A stretch of 45,995 bases of DNA from a virus: positions 1-45,995 of IMG/VR virus record IMGVR_UViG_3300042554_002704; one strand, 5' to 3'. This document shows, in pieces, positions 30,509-39,655 of this stretch (position 1 is the stretch's first letter; each line of letters opens with the position of its first letter). Below the pieces are notes generated by a model, which saw nothing but the letters and a program-made list of their open reading frames with translations, was not told where the DNA came from and searched no databases. A program made the position numbers and the translations under genes.

Positions 30509-32915
30509 ACTTGTTCTTAAATTTATTGATTTTTGCCGTAAGATCGGCAATTTGCTGCTGCTGTTCTTGGATGGCTTTAATAAGCGGAGCTATAATTTTT
30601 GAATAGCTCATACCCTCTACCTCGCCTGCTTCATCCTTACTTACTATTTCAGGATAAACATTGGCTACCTCTTCGGCAATCAATCCTATGTCATGTTTGC
30701 GGTTGGTTTTCCAATCAAATTCAACAGGTTTGAGTTGGTTAATTTTATCAAGCTGTGATGTTAATTCTTTGATATCATCTTTGTAGCGCTGGGCTGATGT
30801 TTCAATAAGGCATGATACTGTTGTGATGCCGTTTTCGGCACAGTAATCGAAAGATAGTAGAGGGCCTATTCCACCTGTGTATTCTTCCGTGCAGGCTAAA
30901 TATGCCCCGTAAAACCCTCCAAAAGCAAGTCCAGCATTTTGTGTTCCTGCTCCAGCTAATGCATATCTGGAATTATTTAGAGTACCGCCTGTTGACCACG
31001 TTGATCCGTTATATTCTTCCGTACAGGCACCGTATCCGCTACTGCCTCCAAAGGCTAAAGCAGCATTTTGTGTGCCTGCTCCTGCTAAACATTTTCTACC
31101 AATAATCATAGCACCGCCTGCTGTCCATGAAGTTCCGTTATATTCTTCTGTACAAGCTCCTGCAGATCCTCCAAATGCTAAAGCTGCGTTTTGTATACCT
31201 GCTCCCGCTAAGCTATCTCTACCAGCGATTAAAGCACCACCAGCAGACCAAGAGGTTCCGTTATATTCTTCTGTGCATGCGCCTGGTCCATAGTTTCCGC
31301 CAAATGCTAATCCGGCATTTTGTGTACCTGCTCCTGCTAAATACTCTCCACCTGAAATTAAAGCACCGCCTGCTGTCCAAGTGGCGCCATCATATTCCTC
31401 TGTACAGGTATTTGGGGACGGCCTTCCTCCAAAAGCTAAAGCTGCATTTTGTGTTCCTGCTCCTGCTAAACGGAATTGAGCGTTTATCATTGCTCCACCG
31501 TTTGACCATGAAGATCCATCATACTCCTCTGTACAATTATAAGTAGGATAACCGCCAAAAGCAAGACCTGCATTTTGAGTACCTGCTCCTGCTAAAAAAT
31601 GTCTAGCAGTGATCATAGCACCGCCTGCCGACCACGATCCTCCTGGCCCTACACCAGATGTATAATAACAAAATTGAACATTACTTATTGTTTTTATAGA
31701 ACCTGATATCTCTAGTGTATCATCTACAAATGTAGTTCTGATAGATGTATTGCCTGTTGTGTTGGAGAAGTTGAAGGTTTGGGGGTTGGGGTTTGAGCCA
31801 GCATATTCTTCTGTGCATGATTGCCCCGGATTTCCTCCAAAAGCAAGTCCTGCATTTTGTGTACCTGCTCCTGCTAAAAATGCTCTACCAGTAATTAAAG
31901 CACCGCCTGTAGACCATGAAGATCCATCATATTCCTCTGTACAGGTAACTGAAGGAGTGCCTCCAAATCCTAAAGCAGCATTTTGTGTACCTGCTCCGGC
32001 TAGAGCATACCTAGAGCTAATCAATGCTCCTCCTACCGACCAAGAAGTACCGTTATATTCTTCAGTACATGCTACTGTTGTTGGGTTGGTAGTTATTCCA
32101 CCAAATGCTAAGCCTGAATTTTGTGTTCCTGCTCCTGCTAAACCTTGTCTAGCAGTAATTAAAGCACCGCCTGCCGACCAAGTCGATCCATCGTACTCTT
32201 CAGTACATGCTCTTGATGTTGGGGTGGTAGTTATTCCACCAAATGCTAAGCCTGAATTTTGTGTTCCTGCTCCTGCTAAATACAATCTAGCTGTAATTAA
32301 AGCTCCACCAGTTGACCAGGACGATCCATTATATTCTTCTGTACATGATATAGGATTATATCCATCGCTACCTCCAAATGCTAAGCCGGCATTTTGTGTT
32401 CCTACTCCTGCTAAGAGATATCTAGCAACACTCAAAGCTCCGCCTGTAAACCAGCTTGACCCGTTATATTCTTCAGTACATGTACAAACATATGTTACAA
32501 TACCTCCAAATGCTAAGCCTGAATTTTGTGTACCTGCTCCTGCTAAACTTTCTCTAGCAGTAATTAAAGCACCACCAGCACTCCACCCGGCTACTATATT
32601 ATATCCAAATCCTACACTTCCTGTTACACCTAATGATCCGCTAACTTGAGCCGATCCTGTAAAAGGGAATACGGGCGGTAGGTTTATATAAGATGCTGTA
32701 AGGGCATATGAAGATGTTCCAAATAGAGATCCTGTTGCTGATATATTACCTGTTGAATTTGAATAGAGGAAAGTTTGTGTAGTACCTCCACCTGTATGAT
32801 AATTAAATCCTACACTTCCAGTAACACCTAGTGATCCGGTCGCTCTGAAGGATCCTGAAACCCTAGAGTTGTCTGGAGAAATTAAACCGTTCCTGGCTAC
32901 AAATTCGTTTGACAT
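30507..32915 (-). CDS. Double-propeller adhesin with S74 intramolecular chaperone
   Basis: The 802-aa protein has an N-terminal anchor (MSNEFVARNGLISPDNSRVS, then ATGSLGVTGSVGF), a short TGS-rich shaft and propeller 1 (six blades, about residues 110-375). A linker with ALEISG-like shaft text follows, then propeller 2 (six blades, about 420-690). The C-terminal ~98 residues are an S74 domain. SAQRYK provides Ser707 and Lys712 at the same 5-residue spacing as the endosialidase self-cleaving dyad, then KPVEFDWKT and HDIGLIAEEV. The domain trimerises and is cut off after folding. This is probably a trimeric tail fibre or tailspike for receptor binding. Confidence 0.85.
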   Translation of the reverse strand: MSNEFVARNGLISPDNSRVSGSFRATGSLGVTGSVGFNYHTGGGTTQTFLYSNSTGNISATGSLFGTSSYALTASYINLPPVFPFTGSAQVSGSLGVTGSVGFGYNIVAGWSAGGALITARESLAGAGTQNSGLAFGGIVTYVCTCTEEYNGSSWFTGGALSVARYLLAGVGTQNAGLAFGGSDGYNPISCTEEYNGSSWSTGGALITARLYLAGAGTQNSGLAFGGITTTPTSRACTEEYDGSTWSAGGALITARQGLAGAGTQNSGLAFGGITTNPTTVACTEEYNGTSWSVGGALISSRYALAGAGTQNAALGFGGTPSVTCTEEYDGSSWSTGGALITGRAFLAGAGTQNAGLAFGGNPGQSCTEEYAGSNPNPQTFNFSNTTGNTSIRTTFVDDTLEISGSIKTISNVQFCYYTSGVGPGGSWSAGGAMITARHFLAGAGTQNAGLAFGGYPTYNCTEEYDGSSWSNGGAMINAQFRLAGAGTQNAALAFGGRPSPNTCTEEYDGATWTAGGALISGGEYLAGAGTQNAGLAFGGNYGPGACTEEYNGTSWSAGGALIAGRDSLAGAGIQNAALAFGGSAGACTEEYNGTSWTAGGAMIIGRKCLAGAGTQNAALAFGGSSGYGACTEEYNGSTWSTGGTLNNSRYALAGAGTQNAGLAFGGFYGAYLACTEEYTGGIGPLLSFDYCAENGITTVSCLIETSAQRYKDDIKELTSQLDKINQLKPVEFDWKTNRKHDIGLIAEEVANVYPEIVSKDEAGEVEGMSYSKIIAPLIKAIQEQQQQIADLTAKINKFKNK
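32290..32404 (-). repeat. Blade-coding segment nearly identical to 35638-35752
   Basis: About 115 bases are identical except for one internal base, although they lie in two different adhesin genes. This indicates recent blade copying or gene conversion. Confidence 0.85.
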
Positions 32916-32918
32916 AGT

Positions 32919-35900
32919 CTATTCTTGGGGCGGTGTTTTATATAAATATTTTTGATCTTCTAAATCGCTAGCTTCCTTAGTTAACACAGCAATTTGTTGT
33001 TGCTGCTCTTGAATAGCTTTAATTAGGGCGGCTACCATTTTAGAGTAACTAATACCTGTTATTTTACCCTCTTCGTCTCTACTTACTACCTCGGGATAAA
33101 TTTCGGCTACCTCTTCGGCAATCAGACCAATATCTGGTTTGCGGCTTGTTTTCCAAACAAACTCTACTGGTTTAAGTTGATTAATCTTATCAAGCTGGTT
33201 TGTTAATTCTTTAACGTTGTCTTTATAACGATGGGCTGAAGTTTCTACTAGACATGATACTGTTGTTATACCGGTATTAGATGAGTAGTCGAATGATTTT
33301 ACTATAGCGGCCGTACCGTTGTATTCTTCTGTGCATGCTACAACTGTTGGGGATGTACCGCCAAATGCTAAAGCAGAGTGTTGTACACCAGCACTTGCTA
33401 AGCTGTCTCTACCAGTGATTAAAGCACCTCCTGCCAACCATGAAGATCCATCATACTCTTCTGTACAAGCACGAACTGTAGGTGATGCATATCCTCCAAG
33501 AGCAAGAGCTGTATTTTGAGTACCTGTCCCTGCTAATCGAGTTCTACCAGTAATTATAGCACCGCCTGTTGACCAGCTAGCTCCATCATATTCTTCTGTG
33601 CAAGCTCCATTTGGATTGTTTCCACCAAAAGCTATAGCTGCATTTTGAATACCTGCTCCAGCTAGACTAAATCTAGAAGTAATCATATTACCTCCCGCTG
33701 ACCAAGCAGATCCATCATATTCTTCTGTACATGTTGGGTTTCCAAATGCTAAACCAGCATTTTGAGTACCAGCGCCTGCTAAATCACCTCTAGCAGTAAT
33801 TAATGCTCCACCAGCTGACCAAGATGATCCATTATACTCTTCTGTGCAAGCTACAACAGCATTAATACATCCTCCAAATGCTAAACCAGCATTTTGAGTA
33901 CCAGCGCCTGCTAAAATACTTCTTCCGCTAATCATCGCTCCGCCTGCTGCCCATGAAGATCCATCATATTCTTCAGAACATGCTACTTTAGTTGGTGTTG
34001 CTCCACCAAAAGCAAGACCTGCATTCTGTGTACCTGCCCCTGCTAAAGAAGTTCTAGCAGTAATCAAAGCACCGCCTGCTGACCATACACCTGCCCCTCC
34101 ATCTGATGAATTAAAACAAAATTCGATATCGCTTATTGCTTTTACAGAGCCTGTTACTGCTAACGTCTCTGTCACTCTAGCCGATCTAATAGCTGTATTA
34201 CCTGTTGAAGTTGAATAGTTAAATGCTTGGATAAGACCAGGGGCACCGCTATATTCTTCTGTACAGGCATAACCTGTAGCACCAGCTGGGCTTGCACCAC
34301 CAAAAGCTAAAGCTTCATTCTGTGTTCCTGCTCCTTCAAGGGCATATCTAGCCTGTATTAAAGCACCGCCTGTAGCCCAAGTTGATCCATTATATGCTTC
34401 TGTACAGCTAACTAACGTTGGTGTTGATCCTCCAAAAACGAGGCCTGAGTTTTGAAAGCCGGCTCCTGCTGATTGATCTCTAGCTGTAATTAATGCACCA
34501 CCTGCTGCCCATACTGTTCCGTTGTATTCTTCTGTACATGCAGTAGCGGATGGAGTTGTATTACCTCCAGATGCTAAACTAGCATTTTGTATTCCAGATG
34601 CCGCTGAACCGAATCTAGCAGTTATCAAACCACTAGCTACTGCCCATGCTGTACCATCATATTCTTCTGTACATGAACAAGCTGTATATGTTGGAGCAGC
34701 TCCTGAACCCCCAACAGCTAAAGCTGCATTTTGAGTTCCAACTCCCGGTGAATACCATCTAGTAGCTATCATAGCACCGCCTGTTGCCCATGTTGCTCCA
34801 TCGTATTCTTCAGTACAAGTGACAATAGCTGTATTAGTAGGTGGGTTTGTTGCTCCTGAAAATCCTAAAGCTGCATTTTGCGTACCTGTACCTCCTAAAC
34901 CAAACCTACCTGTTATCATTGCATTGCTTGCCGCCCATGATGTTCCATTGTATTCCTCAGTACAGTTACGCATTGAAGGAGGTGCGTATCCGTTAAAAAC
35001 GAGAGCACTGTTTTGAACTCCAGCTCCGCCCGATAGATACCTGCCTGTAATCATAGCCCCGCCTGCAGTCCATCCGGCAGTTGAATTGTATGAAAATCCA
35101 ACACTACCTGTCACACCTAGGGATCCTGTGATTCTAGCTGAACCGGTAAATGGAAATGCTACAGGTGCATTTAAAGCATTTGATGCTGTAAGGGCAAATG
35201 ATGCTGTACCAAATAGAGAGCCTGTTGCCGATATACAGCCCGTTGTATTTGAGTAAAGGAAGGTTTGTAGTGGACTGTATTCTTCTGTACATGATAAAGT
35301 ATAATACTGATCTCTTCCTCCAAAAGCAAGACCTGCATTTTGAGTACCGGCTCCTGCTAGTGTTCGTCTACCATTAATTAAAGCACCGCCTGTTGACCAT
35401 GAGGTACCATTATATTCTTCTGTGCATGCTTCATTTGGGTTGCCACCTCCAAATGCAAGACCAGAGTTTTGTGTACCAGCTCCCGCTAAGCTATACCTAG
35501 CTGTTAATAGAGCACCTCCTGCTGACCATGAAGATCCGTTATATTCTTCTGTGCAGGCTACTATAGCTGGGGCTGGAGTAAGTCCTCCAAACGCTAGTCC
35601 AGCATTTTGAGTGCCTGCTCCTGCTAAAGTTGCTCTGGCTGTAATTAAAGCTCCACCAGTTGACCAGGACGATCCATTATATTCTTCTGTACATGATATA
35701 GGATTATATACATCGCTACCTCCAAATGCTAAGCCGGCATTTTGTGTTCCTGCTCCAGCTAAAGTGTTTCTAGTAGTGATTAAGGGATTTCCGGCTGACC
35801 AAGATATACCATTGTATTCTTCTGTACAAGCTACTATTGCTATAATTCGTCCACCAAAAGCTAGAGCTTCATTTTGTGTTCCTACTCCTGCTAACTGTCT

Positions 35901-36188
35901 CACAGTGTTAATCATTGCTCCGCCTGCTGTCCATGAGGTACCGTTGTAGGCTTCTGTACATGCTACACTAACCGGTGTACCACCTCCAAATGCAAGTCCG
36001 GCATTTTGTGTTCCTGCTCCAGCTAATTGATATCTAGCTGTTGATAGAGCACCTCCTGTTGACCAAACTTTATAAGCAAACCCAACACTACCCGTCACCT
36101 CCAATGATCCAGTCACTTGGAACGAGCCTGTCACCTGAGAATTATCTCGAGATATTAATCCATTCCTAGCTATAAACTCGTTTGGCAT
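32919..36188 (-). CDS. Triple-propeller adhesin 1 with S74 chaperone
   Basis: The 1089-aa protein has the same head as its neighbours (MPNEFIARNGLISRDNSQVT). It contains three blocks of six Kelch-like blades separated by shaft linkers (for example TGCISATGSLFGTASFALTA and RITGSLGVTGSVGFSY). The S74 domain starts near residue 980: SAHRYK keeps Ser984 and Lys989. The C-terminus is longer than in the paralogues, ending DLEDQKYLYKTPPQE; this extension coincides with a promoter-like element for the next gene. Some blades in the second block are divergent (ITARFGSAASGIQNASLASG). It ends 3 bases before the start of the double-propeller gene, so translation is probably coupled. Confidence 0.85.
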   Translation of the reverse strand: MPNEFIARNGLISRDNSQVTGSFQVTGSLEVTGSVGFAYKVWSTGGALSTARYQLAGAGTQNAGLAFGGGTPVSVACTEAYNGTSWTAGGAMINTVRQLAGVGTQNEALAFGGRIIAIVACTEEYNGISWSAGNPLITTRNTLAGAGTQNAGLAFGGSDVYNPISCTEEYNGSSWSTGGALITARATLAGAGTQNAGLAFGGLTPAPAIVACTEEYNGSSWSAGGALLTARYSLAGAGTQNSGLAFGGGNPNEACTEEYNGTSWSTGGALINGRRTLAGAGTQNAGLAFGGRDQYYTLSCTEEYSPLQTFLYSNTTGCISATGSLFGTASFALTASNALNAPVAFPFTGSARITGSLGVTGSVGFSYNSTAGWTAGGAMITGRYLSGGAGVQNSALVFNGYAPPSMRNCTEEYNGTSWAASNAMITGRFGLGGTGTQNAALGFSGATNPPTNTAIVTCTEEYDGATWATGGAMIATRWYSPGVGTQNAALAVGGSGAAPTYTACSCTEEYDGTAWAVASGLITARFGSAASGIQNASLASGGNTTPSATACTEEYNGTVWAAGGALITARDQSAGAGFQNSGLVFGGSTPTLVSCTEAYNGSTWATGGALIQARYALEGAGTQNEALAFGGASPAGATGYACTEEYSGAPGLIQAFNYSTSTGNTAIRSARVTETLAVTGSVKAISDIEFCFNSSDGGAGVWSAGGALITARTSLAGAGTQNAGLAFGGATPTKVACSEEYDGSSWAAGGAMISGRSILAGAGTQNAGLAFGGCINAVVACTEEYNGSSWSAGGALITARGDLAGAGTQNAGLAFGNPTCTEEYDGSAWSAGGNMITSRFSLAGAGIQNAAIAFGGNNPNGACTEEYDGASWSTGGAIITGRTRLAGTGTQNTALALGGYASPTVRACTEEYDGSSWLAGGALITGRDSLASAGVQHSALAFGGTSPTVVACTEEYNGTAAIVKSFDYSSNTGITTVSCLVETSAHRYKDNVKELTNQLDKINQLKPVEFVWKTSRKPDIGLIAEEVAEIYPEVVSRDEEGKITGISYSKMVAALIKAIQEQQQQIAVLTKEASDLEDQKYLYKTPPQE
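32941..32950 (-). promoter_or_regulatory. Candidate late promoter, double-propeller gene
   Basis: Coding strand AATATTTATA inside the last codons of triple-propeller gene 1, 26 bases before the next ATG at 32915. Confidence 0.33.
35638..35752 (-). repeat. Blade-coding segment nearly identical to 32290-32404
   Basis: Partner copy in triple-propeller gene 1; the flanking blades are much less similar. Confidence 0.85.
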
Positions 36189-36196
36189 GTATTAAA

Positions 36197-39100
36197 TTAA
36201 TTTGACAGGTTATCTATTTTTTTAGCTAAATTAGAGAGCTGTTGTTGTTGTTCTTGGATGGCTTTAATAAGGGCGGCCACCATCTTAGAATAACTAATTC
36301 CTTCCACTTCTCCAACCTCGTTTTTCTTCACTATTTCAGGATATACTTTGGCTACATCCTCGGCTATGAATCCAATATCGTGTTTGCGACTTGTTTTCCA
36401 ATCAAATTCAACCGGTTTGAGTTGATTGATTTTATTGAGTTGGGAGGTTAGTTCTTGTATATTGTCTTTATAGCGTTTGGCCGATGTCTCTATTAAACAG
36501 GATACTGTTGTGATACCTGTATCTACTGAATAATCAAATGTTTTTTCTACGGCTTGGGCGCCTGTGTATTCTTCTGTGCAAGAAAAAATACTACTATAAG
36601 CACCTCCAAAAGCGAGAGCTAGTTTTTGTGTCCCTGCTCCTCCTAAGGCGACTCTAGCTGTTATCAAAGCGCCTCCTGTTGACCAAGAGGTTCCATTATA
36701 TTCTTCTGTACATACTCCTGGGAAGCCCCCGCCGATAGCAAGACCAGCATTTTGAGTACCTACTCCTGCTAGATTTTCTCTAGCATTAATTAAAGCACCT
36801 CCAGCCGACCATGATGCACCGTCGTATTCTTCTGTACAACTTAAACAGTTTGAGTTATCAAATCCACCAATTGCTAAAGCAGCATTTTGTGCGCCAGCTC
36901 CTGCTAAGTAATATCTAGCGGTACTTAAAGCACCTCCAGCCGACCATGATGCACCGTCGTATTCTTCTGTACAAGTAGTTAAACCTACATTACTATATCC
37001 GCCAATAGCAAGGCCTGTATTTTGAGTACCTGCACCTGCTAAACGATATCTAGAAGTACCTAGAGCACCACCTGTTATCCAGCTTGATCCGTTATATTCT
37101 TCTGTACAAGATAAAATAGTAGGTGTATTACCTCCGAAAGCTAGGGCTGAATTTTGTATACCTGCGCCTGCTAACTGAAGTCTAGCAGTAATTAGAGCGC
37201 CGCCTGCTGACCATGATGATCCGTTGTATTCTTCTGTACAAGATAAAATAGTGAAAGTCGGTGCTACACCTTGACCTCCAAATGCTAATCCAGATTCTTG
37301 AGTTCCTGCTCCTGCTAAAGCTGTTCTAGCAGTAATCATCGCCCCGCCTGCCGTCCACGTAGCAGGTCCTGCATTAGGTGCAAAATAACAAAATTCAACA
37401 TTACCTGTTGTTAAAAAAGATCCTGTTACCTCGGCATCTCTTTGCATGAGAGCTCTCGATATTGTTGTATCACCTGTTGTTTCGGAGTAGGTAAAGGTGA
37501 TTGGACTGCCGTTGTATTCTTCTGTACAAGCAACTATTATAGGTGACGCATATCCTCCAAATGCTAATCCTGCATTTTGAGTACCGGCACCAGCTAATCT
37601 CTGTCTTCCACTAATCATTGTCCCGCCTGCCGACCAAACTGATCCGTTGTATTTTTCTGTACAAGTATATCCTCCTGATCCACCAAATGCAAGTCCTGCA
37701 TTTTGTGTTCCTGCTCCTGCTAGTTCAAATCTACCAGTAATCAAAGCACCGCCCACTGACCAGGAAATACCGTTATACTCTTCAGTACAAGTTTGAGGTC
37801 CATAGCTTCCACCAATAGCAAGAGCTGCATTTTGGGTTCCTGCTCCAGCTAGCTGTTGTACGAGATTAATTAAAGCGCCGCCTACTGACCAAGACGATCC
37901 ATCATATTCTTCTGTACAATTTGATATACCATTGACTGGATTACCGGCATAGCCTCCAATAGCAAGACTTGCATTTTGTGATCCTGCTCCCGCCAGAAGA
38001 CTTTTAGCGATAATTAAAGCACCGCCTGTAGACCATGAAGCACCATTGTATTCTTCTGTACAAGTATATCCTCCTAATCCACCAAATGCAAGTCCTGCAT
38101 TTTGTGTTCCTGCTCCTGCTAGGTTTTGTCTTTCACATATTAAAGGACCGCCTGTAGTCCAAGTTGATCCATCATACTCTTCCGTACAGGATATATTACT
38201 GTTAACCGGAGTTCCGGCATATCCTCCAAAAGCAAGCCCCGCATTTTGTGATCCTGCTCCAGCAAGAGATTGCCTACTGTTAATCAACGCACCTCCCACA
38301 CTCCATCCTGCTGCTGTAAATGAAAATGCTACACTACCTGTCACTCCTAGTGATCCAGTGATTCTACCATCTCCAACAAATGGAAATCCATAAGTACCGT
38401 CAAGATAGGAGGCTGTAATAGCAAATGAGGCTGTTCCGAATAGTGAGCCTGTAGCCGATGTATTGCCTGTTGTGCCTGAGTAGAGGAAGGTTTGAGTTAC
38501 AATTGTTGGGCCTAGATACTCTTCTGTACAAGCTAAAAATCCTCCTCCATAACCTCCAAATGCTAATGCACAAGCTTGCTCACCAGCACTACCTGGCTGT
38601 ATTCTTGCACGAATCATTGCTGATCGAGCAGACCATATAGATCCGTCATATGCTTCAGTACAAGTAAACCTGTTAGGGGCAGCTGGACCGCCTCCAAAAG
38701 CTATAGCAGAAGTATCGCTAGCCCCCTTTCCTCCTGAGCGTTCTCTACCGTTTATAAGGGTACCTCCTGTTGCCCAAGAGGTTCCGTTATATTCTTCTGT
38801 TGTTGCTACACCTCCTTGTCCACCAAATCCTAAAGCAGAGTTTTGAGTACCTGCTCCTGCTAATTGCTGCCTTCCAGTAATCATTGCACCACCTGACGAC
38901 CAGGCACTTCCATTATATTCTTCTGTAGAAATTGAAAATGCTAGAGCAGCGTTTTGACTACCTGCTCCTGCTAAAAATGTTCTAGCTTGAATTAAATTAC
39001 CTCCTGTTGACCAAGAGGTTCCGTTATATGCTTGAGTATTATTGGTATTTCCAAGTACATTTGTTCCTCCAAATACTAAAGCAGCATTTTGTATTCCTGC

Positions 39101-39421
39101 CCCACCACCATTTTGTTTTCTATCAATTAAAGCAGGTCCTGTTGCCCATGTGTTACCATTGTAAGATTCTACACAAGTAAGTCCAAGTCCTGGTGTATAA
39201 CCGCCTGCTGCTAAAGCTGCATTTTGTGTTCCAATTCCAATAGGTGCGTTTCTACCTGTAATTAAAGCACCACCAGCACTCCATCCTTCTGGTCCACCTG
39301 CTAGGTAAGCAAACCCGGCGCTACCGGTAAGGCCTATCGATCCTAGGATCTGGGTCGATCCCGACATTGCGGAACTGTCCTGGGCAATAAAGCCATTTCT
39401 GGTTATGAATTCGTTTGACAT
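36197..39421 (-). CDS. Triple-propeller adhesin 2 with S74 chaperone
   Basis: The 1074-aa protein has the head MSNEFITRNGFIAQDSSAMS, three six-blade propellers joined by shaft linkers, and a C-terminal S74 domain (SAKRYK with Ser980 and Lys985). The first propeller is the most divergent of the set, with CVESY, NTQAY and STEEY in place of the usual CTEEY and several missing cysteines. The second and third are close to consensus. Divergence of only the membrane-proximal or anchor-side propeller suggests different duties for the three. First of the three large adhesins in transcription. Confidence 0.85.
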   Translation of the reverse strand: MSNEFITRNGFIAQDSSAMSGSTQILGSIGLTGSAGFAYLAGGPEGWSAGGALITGRNAPIGIGTQNAALAAGGYTPGLGLTCVESYNGNTWATGPALIDRKQNGGGAGIQNAALVFGGTNVLGNTNNTQAYNGTSWSTGGNLIQARTFLAGAGSQNAALAFSISTEEYNGSAWSSGGAMITGRQQLAGAGTQNSALGFGGQGGVATTEEYNGTSWATGGTLINGRERSGGKGASDTSAIAFGGGPAAPNRFTCTEAYDGSIWSARSAMIRARIQPGSAGEQACALAFGGYGGGFLACTEEYLGPTIVTQTFLYSGTTGNTSATGSLFGTASFAITASYLDGTYGFPFVGDGRITGSLGVTGSVAFSFTAAGWSVGGALINSRQSLAGAGSQNAGLAFGGYAGTPVNSNISCTEEYDGSTWTTGGPLICERQNLAGAGTQNAGLAFGGLGGYTCTEEYNGASWSTGGALIIAKSLLAGAGSQNASLAIGGYAGNPVNGISNCTEEYDGSSWSVGGALINLVQQLAGAGTQNAALAIGGSYGPQTCTEEYNGISWSVGGALITGRFELAGAGTQNAGLAFGGSGGYTCTEKYNGSVWSAGGTMISGRQRLAGAGTQNAGLAFGGYASPIIVACTEEYNGSPITFTYSETTGDTTISRALMQRDAEVTGSFLTTGNVEFCYFAPNAGPATWTAGGAMITARTALAGAGTQESGLAFGGQGVAPTFTILSCTEEYNGSSWSAGGALITARLQLAGAGIQNSALAFGGNTPTILSCTEEYNGSSWITGGALGTSRYRLAGAGTQNTGLAIGGYSNVGLTTCTEEYDGASWSAGGALSTARYYLAGAGAQNAALAIGGFDNSNCLSCTEEYDGASWSAGGALINARENLAGVGTQNAGLAIGGGFPGVCTEEYNGTSWSTGGALITARVALGGAGTQKLALAFGGAYSSIFSCTEEYTGAQAVEKTFDYSVDTGITTVSCLIETSAKRYKDNIQELTSQLNKINQLKPVEFDWKTSRKHDIGFIAEDVAKVYPEIVKKNEVGEVEGISYSKMVAALIKAIQEQQQQLSNLAKKIDNLSN

Positions 39422-39459
39422 AATCTAAATCTCGGTTCACTATCCCCGAAATAGAGTTC

Positions 39460-39469
39460 TATATAAATA
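39460..39469 (-). promoter_or_regulatory. Candidate late promoter, triple-propeller gene 2
   Basis: Coding strand CTATTTATAT about 39 bases before the ATG at 39421. Confidence 0.3.
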
Positions 39470-39471
39470 GT

Positions 39472-39645
39472 TTAAATCTCTACAACTCTGTACTTCCTAT
39501 TTGTTGGATCGGCACTCTCTAGTTCAAATGCTTTGGCCTCGGCCTCAATGAGAGTAGGATATTCATATACAGGATCGTCGGGGTTAAGACGTGCTACCCA
39601 AATCTGATCATTGCCTGGAATGAACTCCATTTGTACTTGATACAT
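39472..39645 (-). CDS. 57-aa hypothetical protein with QIW motif
   Basis: Short ORF starting MYQVQMEFIPGNDQIWVARL, then DDPVYEYPTLIEAEAKAFEL and ending KYRVVEI. The reading fits exactly between the long fibre and adhesin genes (10 bases from the fibre stop). It resembles the 91-aa protein at 30200 in the QIW-x-x-R and Ala/Glu helix parts. The compact alpha/beta pattern suggests a folded domain. No known family recognised. Confidence 0.6.
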   Translation of the reverse strand: MYQVQMEFIPGNDQIWVARLNPDDPVYEYPTLIEAEAKAFELESADPTNRKYRVVEI

Positions 39646-39655
39646 AAGTCAATTT

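Noticed and set aside
31750-32649. Long plus-strand open frames antisense to the propeller genes (up to 299 aa)
   Set aside because: They are antisense shadows of the repetitive blades: the codon pattern of the repeat keeps the opposite strand open. The translations are proline/alanine repeats without starts or independent context.
22428-39421. Diversity-generating retroelement targeting the adhesins
   Set aside because: No reverse transcriptase or template repeat is seen in the window, and the blade differences are not concentrated at adenines in one terminal variable region.
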